Positions 1 to 5,024 of a DNA stretch of 6,857 nt are shown piece after piece (position 1 is the stretch's first letter; every line of letters starts with the position of its first letter). The notes beneath the pieces were generated by a model. That model did no database searches. It saw nothing but the letters and a program-made list of their open reading frames with translations, and was not told where the DNA came from. Both the position numbers and the translations under genes were made by a program. This stretch comes from Candidatus Hodarchaeota archaeon (GTDB lineage: Archaea; Asgardarchaeota; Heimdallarchaeia; Hodarchaeales; Hodarchaeaceae). Location: the NCBI GenBank assembly GCA_016839665.1, contig JAEOTU010000141.1, positions 1-6,857 of the forward strand, given 5' to 3'.

Positions 1-1264
1 AAAATTCAGGATCGATTGTTATCATGTAATACAGCATAGGACCAAAGCAATAAAGCGAGCCTTCTTCTGAAGCGACATAAATTCTACCTTCTGCAAGTGC
101 AACTGATGAACCTGTAAAGCCTGGTGAGCGGTTTATATCATAACCAATTATTGGTGGATTATAGTTCCAGATGACCTCCCCATTAAACTCGTTTAAAACA
201 AAAAGTTTTCTTCCTAAACACAGAACTATTTTTCCATCAGCTATAGCGGGTGATGAATATTCCGCTCCAAATTCGCCCTCATAGCTATGCTTCCAGAACA
301 ATGAACCATCCTGAGCGTTTAGACAATATACGACCGCTGTATTACCTCGGTCTCCTAAGAATACCTTATCATTTACCACTGCAGGAGTAGCTTCAATCCA
401 GCCTTCAGTTTGATATTTCCAGATTATATCTCCTGAGCTGGAATTGAAACAATAAAGCGTGTTGTTCGCATAGCTAGTTCCGATAAGGACTTTTCCTTTA
501 TAAAAGGTAGGAGATGAATGTCCTGAATTAGCTAGAGGAGAAGCCCATAATTGGTCCCCAGATGTGGCATTGAGACAAACTAGACCAACATCTATTTGTA
601 CGAAAACCCTATCGCCAGCGACAGCAGGCGAAGTTACAACGCTACTTGTTCCAATATTCCATAAGAGCTTTCCATTTGTTTCATTCATACAGTAGAGACC
701 GTTCCCCCAAGAACCCACAAAAACTCGCCCATCTTTAATAATTGGAGAAGAACGAATGTAACTTCCAGCAGTAAATTTCCATAAGAAATTACCATTGGTC
801 GTGTTGAGGCAGAAAAGCTCCTCTTGCCCACCACTTATAATCACTCGACCATTCGAGATAGCTGGAGAGGTTGACGGATCTAAGGACTTTGAATAATTCC
901 ATAAAATTAGACCGCTTGAAGAGTTAATGCACCAAAAATATCGTGTAGACCCAACAAATACTCTTCCATCAGCAACAGATGGAGCAAAGCCAACAGATGC
1001 AGTTGTCCCAATGTTTGTAACCCACAAAGTTTCATTTTTAATTGGAACTCTCGATGTTGAATAACCTGAATGATTCGGATCATGTTGAAACATTAACCAC
1101 CAATCAGTTTCTTGCAGTTGACTAGCCTCTTCCTTTGAAGGAAAGTCAGCAGCCACTGCATAGTTTACAATAATTTGAGCAACTAACAAGACTATTACAG
1201 AAACTGTTAAAACCACCTTCCATATCGTTGCACCATCTCCCCCCGGGCTGATGTAAAACCTCAA
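1..1264 (-). CDS. Surface-anchored PQQ-like beta-propeller protein, 3' end beyond window
   Basis: The frame is open for about 421 codons from 1264 down to the left edge. Residues 1-16 are a short cytoplasmic tail, 17-33 a hydrophobic membrane or uncleaved signal segment, and 54-69 carry the motif DWWLMFQHDPNHSGYS, typical of secreted archaeal PQQ-repeat proteins. Eight blades follow, each built as LW-x(n)-SP-x-(I/V)-x-(D/N)G-(R/K)-V-(F/I)-V-G ... LYCLN; examples are SSPIIKDGRVFVGS and SSPAIADGKIVL. About nine N-x-S/T sequons suggest a glycosylated protein outside the cell. After the last blade the chain continues (MITIDPEF), so another extracellular domain probably follows. In this family many members bind no PQQ and serve as scaffolds or adhesion proteins; a dehydrogenase role is not supported here. 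The start is uncertain: TTG at 1264 is the first start codon after an in-frame stop at 1279-1277, and GTG at 1216 would give a plain signal peptide. Confidence 0.85.
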   Translation of the reverse strand, partial: MRFYISPGGDGATIWKVVLTVSVIVLLVAQIIVNYAVAADFPSKEEASQLQETDWWLMFQHDPNHSGYSTSRVPIKNETLWVTNIGTTASVGFAPSVADGRVFVGSTRYFWCINSSSGLILWNYSKSLDPSTSPAISNGRVIISGGQEELFCLNTTNGNFLWKFTAGSYIRSSPIIKDGRVFVGSWGNGLYCMNETNGKLLWNIGTSSVVTSPAVAGDRVFVQIDVGLVCLNATSGDQLWASPLANSGHSSPTFYKGKVLIGTSYANNTLYCFNSSSGDIIWKYQTEGWIEATPAVVNDKVFLGDRGNTAVVYCLNAQDGSLFWKHSYEGEFGAEYSSPAIADGKIVLCLGRKLFVLNEFNGEVIWNYNPPIIGYDINRSPGFTGSSVALAEGRIYVASEEGSLYCFGPMLYYMITIDPEF

Positions 1265-1282
1265 GAACTTCCCTAATTATCG

Positions 1283-1297
1283 TATGCTTCTCCTCCT
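1283..1297 (-). promoter_or_regulatory. Strong ribosome site without a matching start codon
   Basis: Reading the minus strand, AGGAGGAG (1297-1290) is an excellent Shine-Dalgarno sequence, but at normal spacing it is followed by ATA CGA TAA, in the same frame as the PQQ-propeller gene. The first usable start after the stop, TTG 1264, lies about 25 bases away and has only GGGAAG close by. This may mark a mutated or misread original start, or a short leader peptide. Confidence 0.4.
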
Positions 1298-1345
1298 AAA
1301 AAATTCTTATCTGCGCGCGTATAATTGTTGAGTAAATCTCATACA

Positions 1346-1759
1346 TTAGGGCTTTAGAAATCCAAATCCCTCGACTTTTATGTTAGGCTCATCTCGAGCA
1401 GTAATCCAGTGCTGACTGATATACTGAGTACTGTTTTTAAAATCCATATCCAAGTGAAAACCGATTTCTTTTGAATCACCATAGTTAAGGAGCCCAAAGG
1501 GTTTCGAAAGAGTTTTCCATGTATTGCTTTCTGTGAGATATTCTACTTCAATGAAGCAATTAAACAAAGTTGTGTAGTTTTCAGGCAGGGCTACACGCAC
1601 TTGAATTGGATAGTAATCGGTTCCTGATTGTTTTATTAGAATGTCATAAACGAGCAATGGGATCTTTGGATTCACATTTTGCTGTGTTATGAAATACACA
1701 GAAGCAACTATCAGAAGAACTGCAGTGGCTATGGCAATAACAACGATAATTTTTCTCAT
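1346..1759 (-). CDS. Small membrane-anchored extracytoplasmic protein
   Basis: The 137-residue product has a basic start (MRKI) and a hydrophobic helix at about residues 4-25. A soluble domain of about 110 residues follows, with beta-like alternation and two N-glycosylation sequons (NYT, NST). Topology is most simply N-inside with the domain outside the cell; signal-peptide cleavage is possible. There is no cysteine at a lipobox position. I do not recognise the domain; segments such as IQVRVALPENYT suggest an immunoglobulin-like or other beta-sandwich fold, but that is a guess. The start is the first ATG in frame, preceded by the weak site GAGATGAAAG. It lies 81 bases upstream of the PQQ-propeller gene on the same strand, and both are cell-surface proteins, so they may be transcribed together, although a T-run (TTTTTT, 1303-1298) in the gap could end transcription. 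Confidence 0.75.
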   Translation of the reverse strand: MRKIIVVIAIATAVLLIVASVYFITQQNVNPKIPLLVYDILIKQSGTDYYPIQVRVALPENYTTLFNCFIEVEYLTESNTWKTLSKPFGLLNYGDSKEIGFHLDMDFKNSTQYISQHWITARDEPNIKVEGFGFLKP

Positions 1760-1818
1760 AGTTCTTTCATCTCAACAATTTTTATCCTGTAATTATATCA
1801 AACTGTAAGGTTTTTAAT

Positions 1819-1850
1819 GTGAACGCTTGTATATGTTCATGTATATATAG
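1819..1850 (-). promoter_or_regulatory. Candidate promoter of the small membrane protein gene
   Basis: TATATATA at 1849-1842 is a good archaeal TATA box about 85 bases before the ATG at 1759. About 20 bases downstream lies a short inverted repeat, TGAAC (1820-1824) with GTTCA (1835-1839), near the expected transcription start. The 152 bases between the two genes contain no convincing open frame. The long leader makes this assignment moderate. Confidence 0.35.
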
Positions 1851-1911
1851 AGAGATCGAAATCTTGTGCGATCCATAACCAATTTTAATACAATAGTGTC
1901 TGCATAGAAGG

Positions 1912-2169
1912 TCAAACAGTGTGCCTTTCTAACCATGCATTACCATAATCGGTTACCTTCCAGAAGGGGTTGTCTCTGCTACATTCAATGAATCTAGCAT
2001 GATGTAGGTCTTGAACATACTTTTTAATAGTAGCGTTAGTAGCGCCTAGTTCTGTTATCTCACATTTAGTGTATGTTACTATGGCTGCCAGAGTCTGACC
2101 TTTCTTAAATTGAGATAGCCATTTCAACATCTCTTTAATTATAGCTGATCTTTCACTCTGAGGCATCAT
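1912..2169 (-). CDS. Winged helix-turn-helix DNA-binding protein
   Basis: The 85-residue protein fits a single small winged-helix domain. Helix 1 is at about 5-21 (SERSAIIKEMLKWLSQF), the HTH at about 25-58 with recognition helix NATIKKYVQDLHHARF, and a two-strand wing at about 60-74 ending FWKVTDYG. The last residues (GNAWLERH) form a short helix. The layout resembles MarR/PadR-like minimal wHTH proteins common in archaea and their mobile elements; the exact family is not identifiable by eye. Tandem ATGs start it; GTGAT (anti-SD complementary) sits 2 bases before the first and 5 before the second, so the second Met may be the true start. The gene overlaps the end of its upstream neighbour by 17 bases, a sign of translational coupling in a three-gene operon. 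Confidence 0.8.
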   Translation of the reverse strand: MMPQSERSAIIKEMLKWLSQFKKGQTLAAIVTYTKCEITELGATNATIKKYVQDLHHARFIECSRDNPFWKVTDYGNAWLERHTV

Positions 2170-2329
2170 TGATCACTTTTACAGACTTTGATTTTTCGCA
2201 GATCACCGTTTTGAGAGAATCATTCTCCTCTATTGCCCTGCGAATGATTCCTCTGAGTTGGTTTAGAGTTTCCTGTAATTGCTCGATTTTTATGACTACA
2301 TCCCTTAAAATTTCATAAAAACTCAACAT
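2153..2329 (-). CDS. Small probable coiled-coil protein between AbrB and wHTH genes
   Basis: This 58-residue frame has strong gene signals: GAGGG three to four bases before the ATG at 2329, a 7-base overlap with the upstream AbrB-type gene (ATGTTGA) and a 17-base overlap with the downstream wHTH gene. The product is almost wholly helical. Residues 5-40 show heptad spacing of hydrophobics (EILRDVVIKIEQLQETLNQL, then RGIIRRAIEENDSL), as in a dimerising coiled coil; the C-terminal 18 residues are polar with a Lys-rich patch. No known domain is recognised. Its place between two DNA-binding proteins suggests a dimerisation or adaptor partner; this is inference. It is easily missed because of its size. 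Confidence 0.7.
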   Translation of the reverse strand: MLSFYEILRDVVIKIEQLQETLNQLRGIIRRAIEENDSLKTVICEKSKSVKVINDASE

Positions 2330-2493
2330 TGGACCCTCTTTGGCAAAATTGGTTTTATAGTCAAATGACCATTGACATCGATAGTTACATATTCAACATA
2401 ACCGTATTCTTGTTCAATCATATCAAGCCAAGATTTAGGTATGAAGACTGCGTTGCTTCCCCCGATTTTCACAATTTTCCGTTTAATCGGCAT
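2323..2493 (-). CDS. AbrB/SpoVT-type (swapped-hairpin) DNA-binding protein
   Basis: The 56-residue protein matches the AbrB/MazE/SpoVT pattern. RKIVKIGGSNAVFIPKSWLD (residues 5-24) fits the consensus R-K-(V/I)-x-K-(I/L)-G-x-S-x-(A/V)-(V/I)-x-I-P-K, and VTIDVNGHLTIKPI (about 37-50) is the second beta hairpin; the usual GD turn is replaced by EYGYVEY. Such proteins dimerise by swapping hairpins and bind operator DNA, either as antitoxins or as free-standing transcription factors. The ribosome site GGTG lies about 5 bases before the ATG. It is the first gene of a three-gene operon and faces two palindromes in the divergent upstream region, which it may bind to repress itself. No toxin of a known family (MazF, PIN) is visible next to it. 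Confidence 0.8.
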   Translation of the reverse strand: MPIKRKIVKIGGSNAVFIPKSWLDMIEQEYGYVEYVTIDVNGHLTIKPILPKRVQC

Positions 2494-2512
2494 CTAAGCA
2501 CCTTATAGATTC

Positions 2513-2529
2513 CTTAAAGAGTCTTTAAG
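2513..2529. promoter_or_regulatory. Perfect 17-bp palindrome, probable operator
   Basis: CTTAAAGA-G-TCTTTAAG has 8-bp perfect arms around one central base. It lies 20-36 bases upstream of the AbrB-type gene, over the transcription start expected from a TATA-like GATATACC at 2548-2541 (minus strand). Binding there would block the operon's promoter. AbrB-type or winged-helix dimers encoded by this operon are the natural candidate ligands. Confidence 0.55.
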
Positions 2530-2538
2530 TAGAAGGTT

Positions 2539-2568
2539 TTGGTATATCTATAGGAGATAATATACCAA
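2539..2568. promoter_or_regulatory. 9-bp inverted repeat containing divergent TATA-like boxes
   Basis: TTGGTATAT (2539-2547) and ATATACCAA (2560-2568) are perfect inverted copies separated by 12 bases, giving 21 bp centre to centre, two helical turns. Each arm contains a TATA-like core: GATATACC on the minus strand suits the AbrB operon, and TATATCTA or AATATACC on the plus strand suits the gene at 2591, which has no clear ribosome site and may be nearly leaderless. The symmetry could reflect paired divergent promoters, an operator, or both. Confidence 0.5.
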
Positions 2569-2590
2569 TACTAATGGAATTTGCGTTTTA

Positions 2591-3088
2591 ATGAGGAAAT
2601 TATTAACGGATACTGTTAAATACTTGCTTGAAAATCCAAAGGAGCTCTTCAGAGATACATATGAAAAACCTCAAACAAGAAGCAAATTCTATAGCGATAG
2701 AATAAAGGATGTCAAAGAAGCTATAAATTATCTAACGTTTCTAGCTGAGAGATTACCTGGATCCCAACTTCGAAAAGTCTTTACTAAGGAGACTCTACAA
2801 CCACTAGTTCAGACTATCCTGCAAGGCGAAAGTGAAGTGTGGTCAAACCTTCCTTACTACAGGTCGGAAGAACCAAGTCGGGTAAAGAACCCAAGAATCT
2901 TTGACATAGCATGGATGTTTATTCAACAAGGAGAAAACAAAGCATGGAACCTTCTACCAAATGATTTGACTAGCTTAGTGATAAAAGCAGAAAACAGAGG
3001 GGCTTTTAATAAAAGCAGAATAATAAGAACTGTTGGATTTTTTATAAAAACTGAAAACAATGAAAGGAAAAAAGCCAAGAACAAATGA
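2591..3088 (+). CDS. Unrecognised helical-repeat protein, divergent from AbrB cassette
   Basis: The 165-residue basic protein has no signal peptide or membrane segment and is predicted mostly alpha-helical. It contains an internal repeat: ILQGESEVWSNLP (76-88) aligns with IQQGENKAWNLLP (111-123), sharing I, Q, G, E, W, L and P at a 35-residue spacing. A third, weaker copy may end at the LP at 55-56 (YLTFLAERLP). This suggests a small stack of helical repeats, a binding surface rather than an enzyme. The C-terminus is very Lys/Arg-rich (NNERKKAKNK), which may contact nucleic acid. I recognise no family. ATG 2591 is the first start after the promoter-like region; no good Shine-Dalgarno is seen. 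Its divergent placement shares regulatory DNA with the AbrB/coil/wHTH operon, and a link to that cassette is plausible but unproven. Confidence 0.7.
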   Translation: MRKLLTDTVKYLLENPKELFRDTYEKPQTRSKFYSDRIKDVKEAINYLTFLAERLPGSQLRKVFTKETLQPLVQTILQGESEVWSNLPYYRSEEPSRVKNPRIFDIAWMFIQQGENKAWNLLPNDLTSLVIKAENRGAFNKSRIIRTVGFFIKTENNERKKAKNK

Positions 3089-3089
3089 A

Positions 3090-3230
3090 TCAAGCTTCTT
3101 TTCCTTCCCTCTCAATTTTATGTCCATATTTTAAGAAAATCTCTCTACGTATTCTCTCAATCCCATCAGGAAATTGACTTAACTTCTGTAATTCATCTAA
3201 TCCTTTAATATCAATGTTAAGATCAAACAT
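3090..3230 (-). CDS. Small 46-residue protein overlapping the pseudo-PRTase gene
   Basis: A short frame begins with ATG 3230 inside the last codons of the upstream gene (8-base overlap) and stops at 3090, one base from the stop of the convergent gene at 3088. The product is soluble: a short beta-like start (MFDLNIDIKGLDELQKL) and a charged helix (IERIRREIF ... HKIEREGKEA). The I-K-G-L-D-E-L-x-K-L start followed by an amphipathic helix ending IERE recalls the first 45 residues of HK97 gp10-like head-tail connector proteins, which are two to three times longer. It could be a truncated relic of such a gene, or a small cluster partner resembling it by chance. No clear ribosome site is present, so translation would rely on coupling. 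Confidence 0.45.
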   Translation of the reverse strand: MFDLNIDIKGLDELQKLSQFPDGIERIRREIFLKYGHKIEREGKEA

Positions 3231-3822
3231 TTTCGTCAAACTCTAACAATTTTTCAACTGAGGATATTCGTTCTTTCACCTGTTTAATTCGTGTTTTGAT
3301 TTCTTCTCTAATTTCTGATAGAGTGAGAATGGTTGTGAAATCAACTCCTTTTTCTTCTAAATATCTCTTTGCACCTTTTCGCTCATCAATCATACTTATT
3401 ACTTTTACAACTTTTCCACCTTGCGTTTCGATTTTCTTAATTGCACTGATCAGTTGTTCTTTTTCTGAGGTATAACCCATAATTAATGCATAATTATTCC
3501 CAGCTTTGTTCAACCTAATGGGAACCTCTTGAAAATCAGGGTCATCGCCTTCAAAGTCGAAGGGGTAGAAGGGCAATTTAAGTTCAGACGCAATTATGCT
3601 AGCTAGACTATTCCCACCAAGCATAAAGCCAGCTAGGTTCTGTATTTTTCCCACATTGATTTCTTTAATTGCTATATCTCTTACAATTTCTCGAGTTGGA
3701 GACTCACTAACAAGATAAAAAGATTCAACATGACAATGACCTTCCGTGTCAAGGAAAATTACATCTTCACAAGATGGTGATAGCGCATATCTTGATAGGT
3801 GATGTAAGATTTGTGCTTTCAC
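3223..3822 (-). CDS. Degenerate orotate phosphoribosyltransferase-like protein (pseudoenzyme)
   Basis: The 199-residue protein aligns without gaps to the last 62 residues of the adjacent OPRT: residues 110-171 here against 131-192 there, with shared blocks such as M-(V/I)-D-x-x-x-GA and the following KG-x-x-F-T-x-I. The PRPP-binding motif is gone: where the OPRT has IVDDVTTKGGS this protein has LIMGYTSEKEQ, so both aspartates, the TTKGGS loop and PRPP chemistry are lost. The R-x-K-R-K-R-H-G catalytic loop is also absent; the region reads PFYPFDFEGDDPDF. A Gly-rich loop (GFMLGGNS, 65-72) remains. Residues about 172-195 add a charged, coiled-coil-like tail. It is probably a catalytically dead partner or ligand sensor, not a pseudogene, because the frame is intact and starts well: GTG 3822 follows AAGGAG at about 9 bases. 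It lies downstream of the OPRT with its own possible promoter. Confidence 0.75.
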   Translation of the reverse strand: MKAQILHHLSRYALSPSCEDVIFLDTEGHCHVESFYLVSESPTREIVRDIAIKEINVGKIQNLAGFMLGGNSLASIIASELKLPFYPFDFEGDDPDFQEVPIRLNKAGNNYALIMGYTSEKEQLISAIKKIETQGGKVVKVISMIDERKGAKRYLEEKGVDFTTILTLSEIREEIKTRIKQVKERISSVEKLLEFDENV

Positions 3823-3845
3823 ATTCGTTGACTCCTTTACTAAAT

Positions 3846-3877
3846 CCCCTCAAAAAGGGGGTCTAACACTATAAAAG
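3846..3877 (-). promoter_or_regulatory. TATA-like box and hairpin between OPRT and its degenerate paralogue
   Basis: On the minus strand CTTTTATAG (3877-3869) resembles an archaeal TATA box. It is followed by a hairpin CCCCT-TTTTG-AGGGG (3860-3846), which ends about 10 bases before the AAGGAG ribosome site of the pseudo-PRTase gene. The hairpin may stabilise the downstream message, tune its translation or pause transcription after the OPRT gene; the 77-base gap allows separate expression of the two paralogues. Confidence 0.35.
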
Positions 3878-3899
3878 CTTTGAAATTTTAATTATTCTT

Positions 3900-4481
3900 T
3901 TATTTGAAATCTGACATCTTAAATATGGCTGTAAATTTGAATCCCTTGCTTTCAAACTTCTTACGTGCACCTTCTTCTCTATCTACCATTGTGATAAGTT
4001 CAACTATTTCACAGTTGATCTTTTGAACTTCATTTACAGCTTTTTCCATTGAGCCACCTTTAGTCGTTACGTCATCTACAATAACTATCCTTGATCTTGG
4101 TTTAAGTTCACCGTCAATGATATTCTCTGTACCATGTCTTTTTCGTTTATCTCTGACCCAGAATGCCGGTATTGGGTTTCCCTTAAGATAGCTTAATTGA
4201 GCAACTGCCGTACATATAGGAATTGACCCAGTCATTATTCCTCCGATTCCATCAAGGTTGTAGTCTTTTACTAAGTCAAACATTACCTCAGCAATTAGTG
4301 AAATTCCTTCTGGATCTTGGGTGACTCGTTTACAGTCAAAGAATACCCAACTTTTAATTCCCGAAGCTAATACAAATTGTTCTTGTGGAAGGAATCTCCT
4401 AATAAACGCTTTTTTCTTAATGAGTTCCTTTAATCTATTTCTTTTTGGGTCCTCTAGTTTGGGAATCATTTTGGAGGGCAT
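3900..4481 (-). CDS. pyrE: Orotate phosphoribosyltransferase (PyrE-like, possibly regulatory)
   Basis: The 193-residue type I phosphoribosyltransferase has the OPRT signatures in order. The substrate-side SGIKSWVFFDCKRV (40-53) corresponds to S-G-x-x-S-x-x-Y-x-D-x-R. A GIMTGSIPI loop (81-89) is next. The flexible catalytic loop VRDKRKRHG (109-117) matches R-K-x-x-K-x-H-G, and the PRPP motif IVIVDDVTTKGGS (132-144) is intact. The enzyme converts orotate and PRPP to OMP and pyrophosphate in cytosolic pyrimidine synthesis. GTGAGG lies 8 bases before ATG 4481, supporting this start. The gene follows a small winged-helix gene by 20 bases, and no other pyrimidine gene is nearby. In other archaea HTH-OPRT fusions (GfcR) act as transcription factors, so a sensory role is an alternative to housekeeping synthesis. 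The neighbouring degenerate copy supports a specialised function. Confidence 0.85.
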   Translation of the reverse strand: MPSKMIPKLEDPKRNRLKELIKKKAFIRRFLPQEQFVLASGIKSWVFFDCKRVTQDPEGISLIAEVMFDLVKDYNLDGIGGIMTGSIPICTAVAQLSYLKGNPIPAFWVRDKRKRHGTENIIDGELKPRSRIVIVDDVTTKGGSMEKAVNEVQKINCEIVELITMVDREEGARKKFESKGFKFTAIFKMSDFK

Positions 4482-4501
4482 TATTATTTCCTCACGCCCT
4501 T

Positions 4502-4708
4502 TTAGCCTTTCTCTTCTGGTTTCAGTTTCCAGAATTTAAATGGTTTCTGCTTTCTCATTTTAACTCTCCCTTCTTTCTCGAGGACACTTAGGTATTTTGA
4601 AACAGTATTTGTTGATAACCCTGTAAGTTCAGCAACTTGTTTGGTATATAATTCATTATGTTTTGTTAAAACTTTAATTATTTTCTGCTCTTGCTCCTTC
4701 TCACTCAC
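4502..4708 (-). CDS. Small winged-helix regulator upstream of the OPRT gene
   Basis: The 68-residue protein is a bare winged-helix domain. Helix 1 is EQEQKIIKVLTKH, the HTH is YTKQVAELTGLSTNTVSKYL with LSVLEKEGRV completing helix 3, and the wing is VKMRKQKPFKFWKL. It resembles ArsR/MarR_2-like DNA-binding domains without a ligand domain. Two in-frame GTG starts exist; GGGGTGA ends directly against the first (4714) but is 6 bases from the second (4708), so 4708 is preferred. It is the first gene of the cluster and lies 20 bases before the OPRT gene. That HTH-then-PRTase order mirrors archaeal GfcR fusions and bacterial PurR, so it may bind DNA while the PRTase neighbours sense metabolites. It probably acts on the inverted repeats at its own promoter. 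Confidence 0.75.
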   Translation of the reverse strand: MSEKEQEQKIIKVLTKHNELYTKQVAELTGLSTNTVSKYLSVLEKEGRVKMRKQKPFKFWKLKPEEKG

Positions 4709-4742
4709 TTCCACTCACCCCTTACGATAAGCCTAAGCCATT

Positions 4743-4818
4743 AGACTATAGAATTACTAATAGCATATAATATTAACGCACACGCTTTATCATTTATCAA
4801 AACGTAATGCTATAGTCT
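4743..4818. repeat. 15-bp inverted repeat bracketing the OPRT-cluster promoter
   Basis: AGACTATAGAATTAC (4743-4757) is repeated in inverse as GTAATGCTATAGTCT (4804-4818), 14 of 15 positions matching. The arms are 61 bp apart centre to centre, about six helical turns, so bound proteins would face the same side. The cluster's TATA box lies between them, with the left arm at the expected transcription start. CCATT occurs just outside both arms (4738-4742 and 4821-4825, the latter 2 bases off), so a tiny inverted-repeat element is an alternative to an operator pair. Confidence 0.6.
4763..4773 (-). promoter_or_regulatory. TATA box of the wHTH/OPRT cluster
   Basis: ATATTATATGC on the minus strand lies 55-65 bases before GTG 4708. 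A start of transcription about 25 bases downstream would fall near 4742, at the edge of the left inverted-repeat arm, leaving a leader of about 35 bases that ends in GGGGTGA. Confidence 0.45.
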
Positions 4819-4819
4819 T

Positions 4820-4927
4820 TCCATTGTAGGTGGCTGTAGCGGTCTAGGTTGCTGCTTGAGAGGATGCCTTGGTTGCCAAAGACGGATCTGAGTACCCATT
4901 CCTCTCAACGCGCGCGCATGCATGCAT
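4820..4927. other. GC-rich gene-free segment with a 9-bp-stem hairpin and a Z-DNA-prone tract
   Basis: This part of the 310-base gap between 4714 and 5025 is clearly richer in GC than the DNA to its left. TTGAGAGGA (4856-4864) pairs perfectly with TCCTCTCAA (4900-4908), enclosing 35 bases that can form a small TTGG/CCAA stem. Directly after it, 4908-4927 is a strict 20-base alternation of purine and pyrimidine (ACGCGCGCGC then ATGCATGCAT). A GC-rich stem in an AT-rich genome could be a small RNA, but no C/D or H/ACA box, tRNA or rRNA signature is clear. A 27-codon frame starting at 4864 has no usable ribosome site. From 4928 to 4983 I see nothing. Confidence 0.35.
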
Positions 4928-4983
4928 CAGCATTGTCGCCACTCTGAGCGTTGGTTTGAATGTAGAGACGAAACGAAAGCTAA

Positions 4984-4993
4984 CATTTTATGC
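4984..4993 (+). promoter_or_regulatory. TATA-like box of the HEPN gene
   Basis: CATTTTATGC lies about 35 bases before TTG 5025. Transcription would begin near 5010-5015, leaving a short leader carrying AAGGG (5018-5022). This fits the upstream TTG start rather than ATG 5100. Confidence 0.4.
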
Positions 4994-5024
4994 AACCAAT
5001 TTCATACAGTCTGTTTGAAGGGTT

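Noticed and set aside
1851..1911. Tiny minus-strand frame of about 20 codons between the membrane-protein and wHTH genes
   Set aside because: Too short, no ribosome site and it runs through the TATA-rich promoter sequence.
1912..3088. Classical toxin-antitoxin pair with the AbrB-type protein as antitoxin
   Set aside because: No neighbour has MazF, PIN, RelE or HEPN motifs, and the gene order with a coiled coil and wHTH does not fit known pairs.
4321..4539. Plus-strand frame of 72 codons
   Set aside because: It lies antisense within the OPRT gene, whose motifs are unmistakable, and has a low-complexity composition typical of a shadow frame.
4738..4825. Inverted repeat with flanking CCATT as a miniature transposable element
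   Set aside because: The flanking copies are not symmetric (one is 2 bases off the arm) and only one copy is present in the window; an operator pair explains the position better.
4825..4905. Partial resemblance to rRNA (GGATGCCTTGG and GTACCCATTCC recall 23S and 5S motifs)
   Set aside because: The matches are short, out of spacing and lack the surrounding conserved rRNA sequence.
4864..4947. 27-codon plus frame (MPWLPKTDL...)
   Set aside because: The purine-rich GAGAGG touches the ATG so spacing is wrong, and the frame runs through the alternating GC tract; no protein-like pattern.
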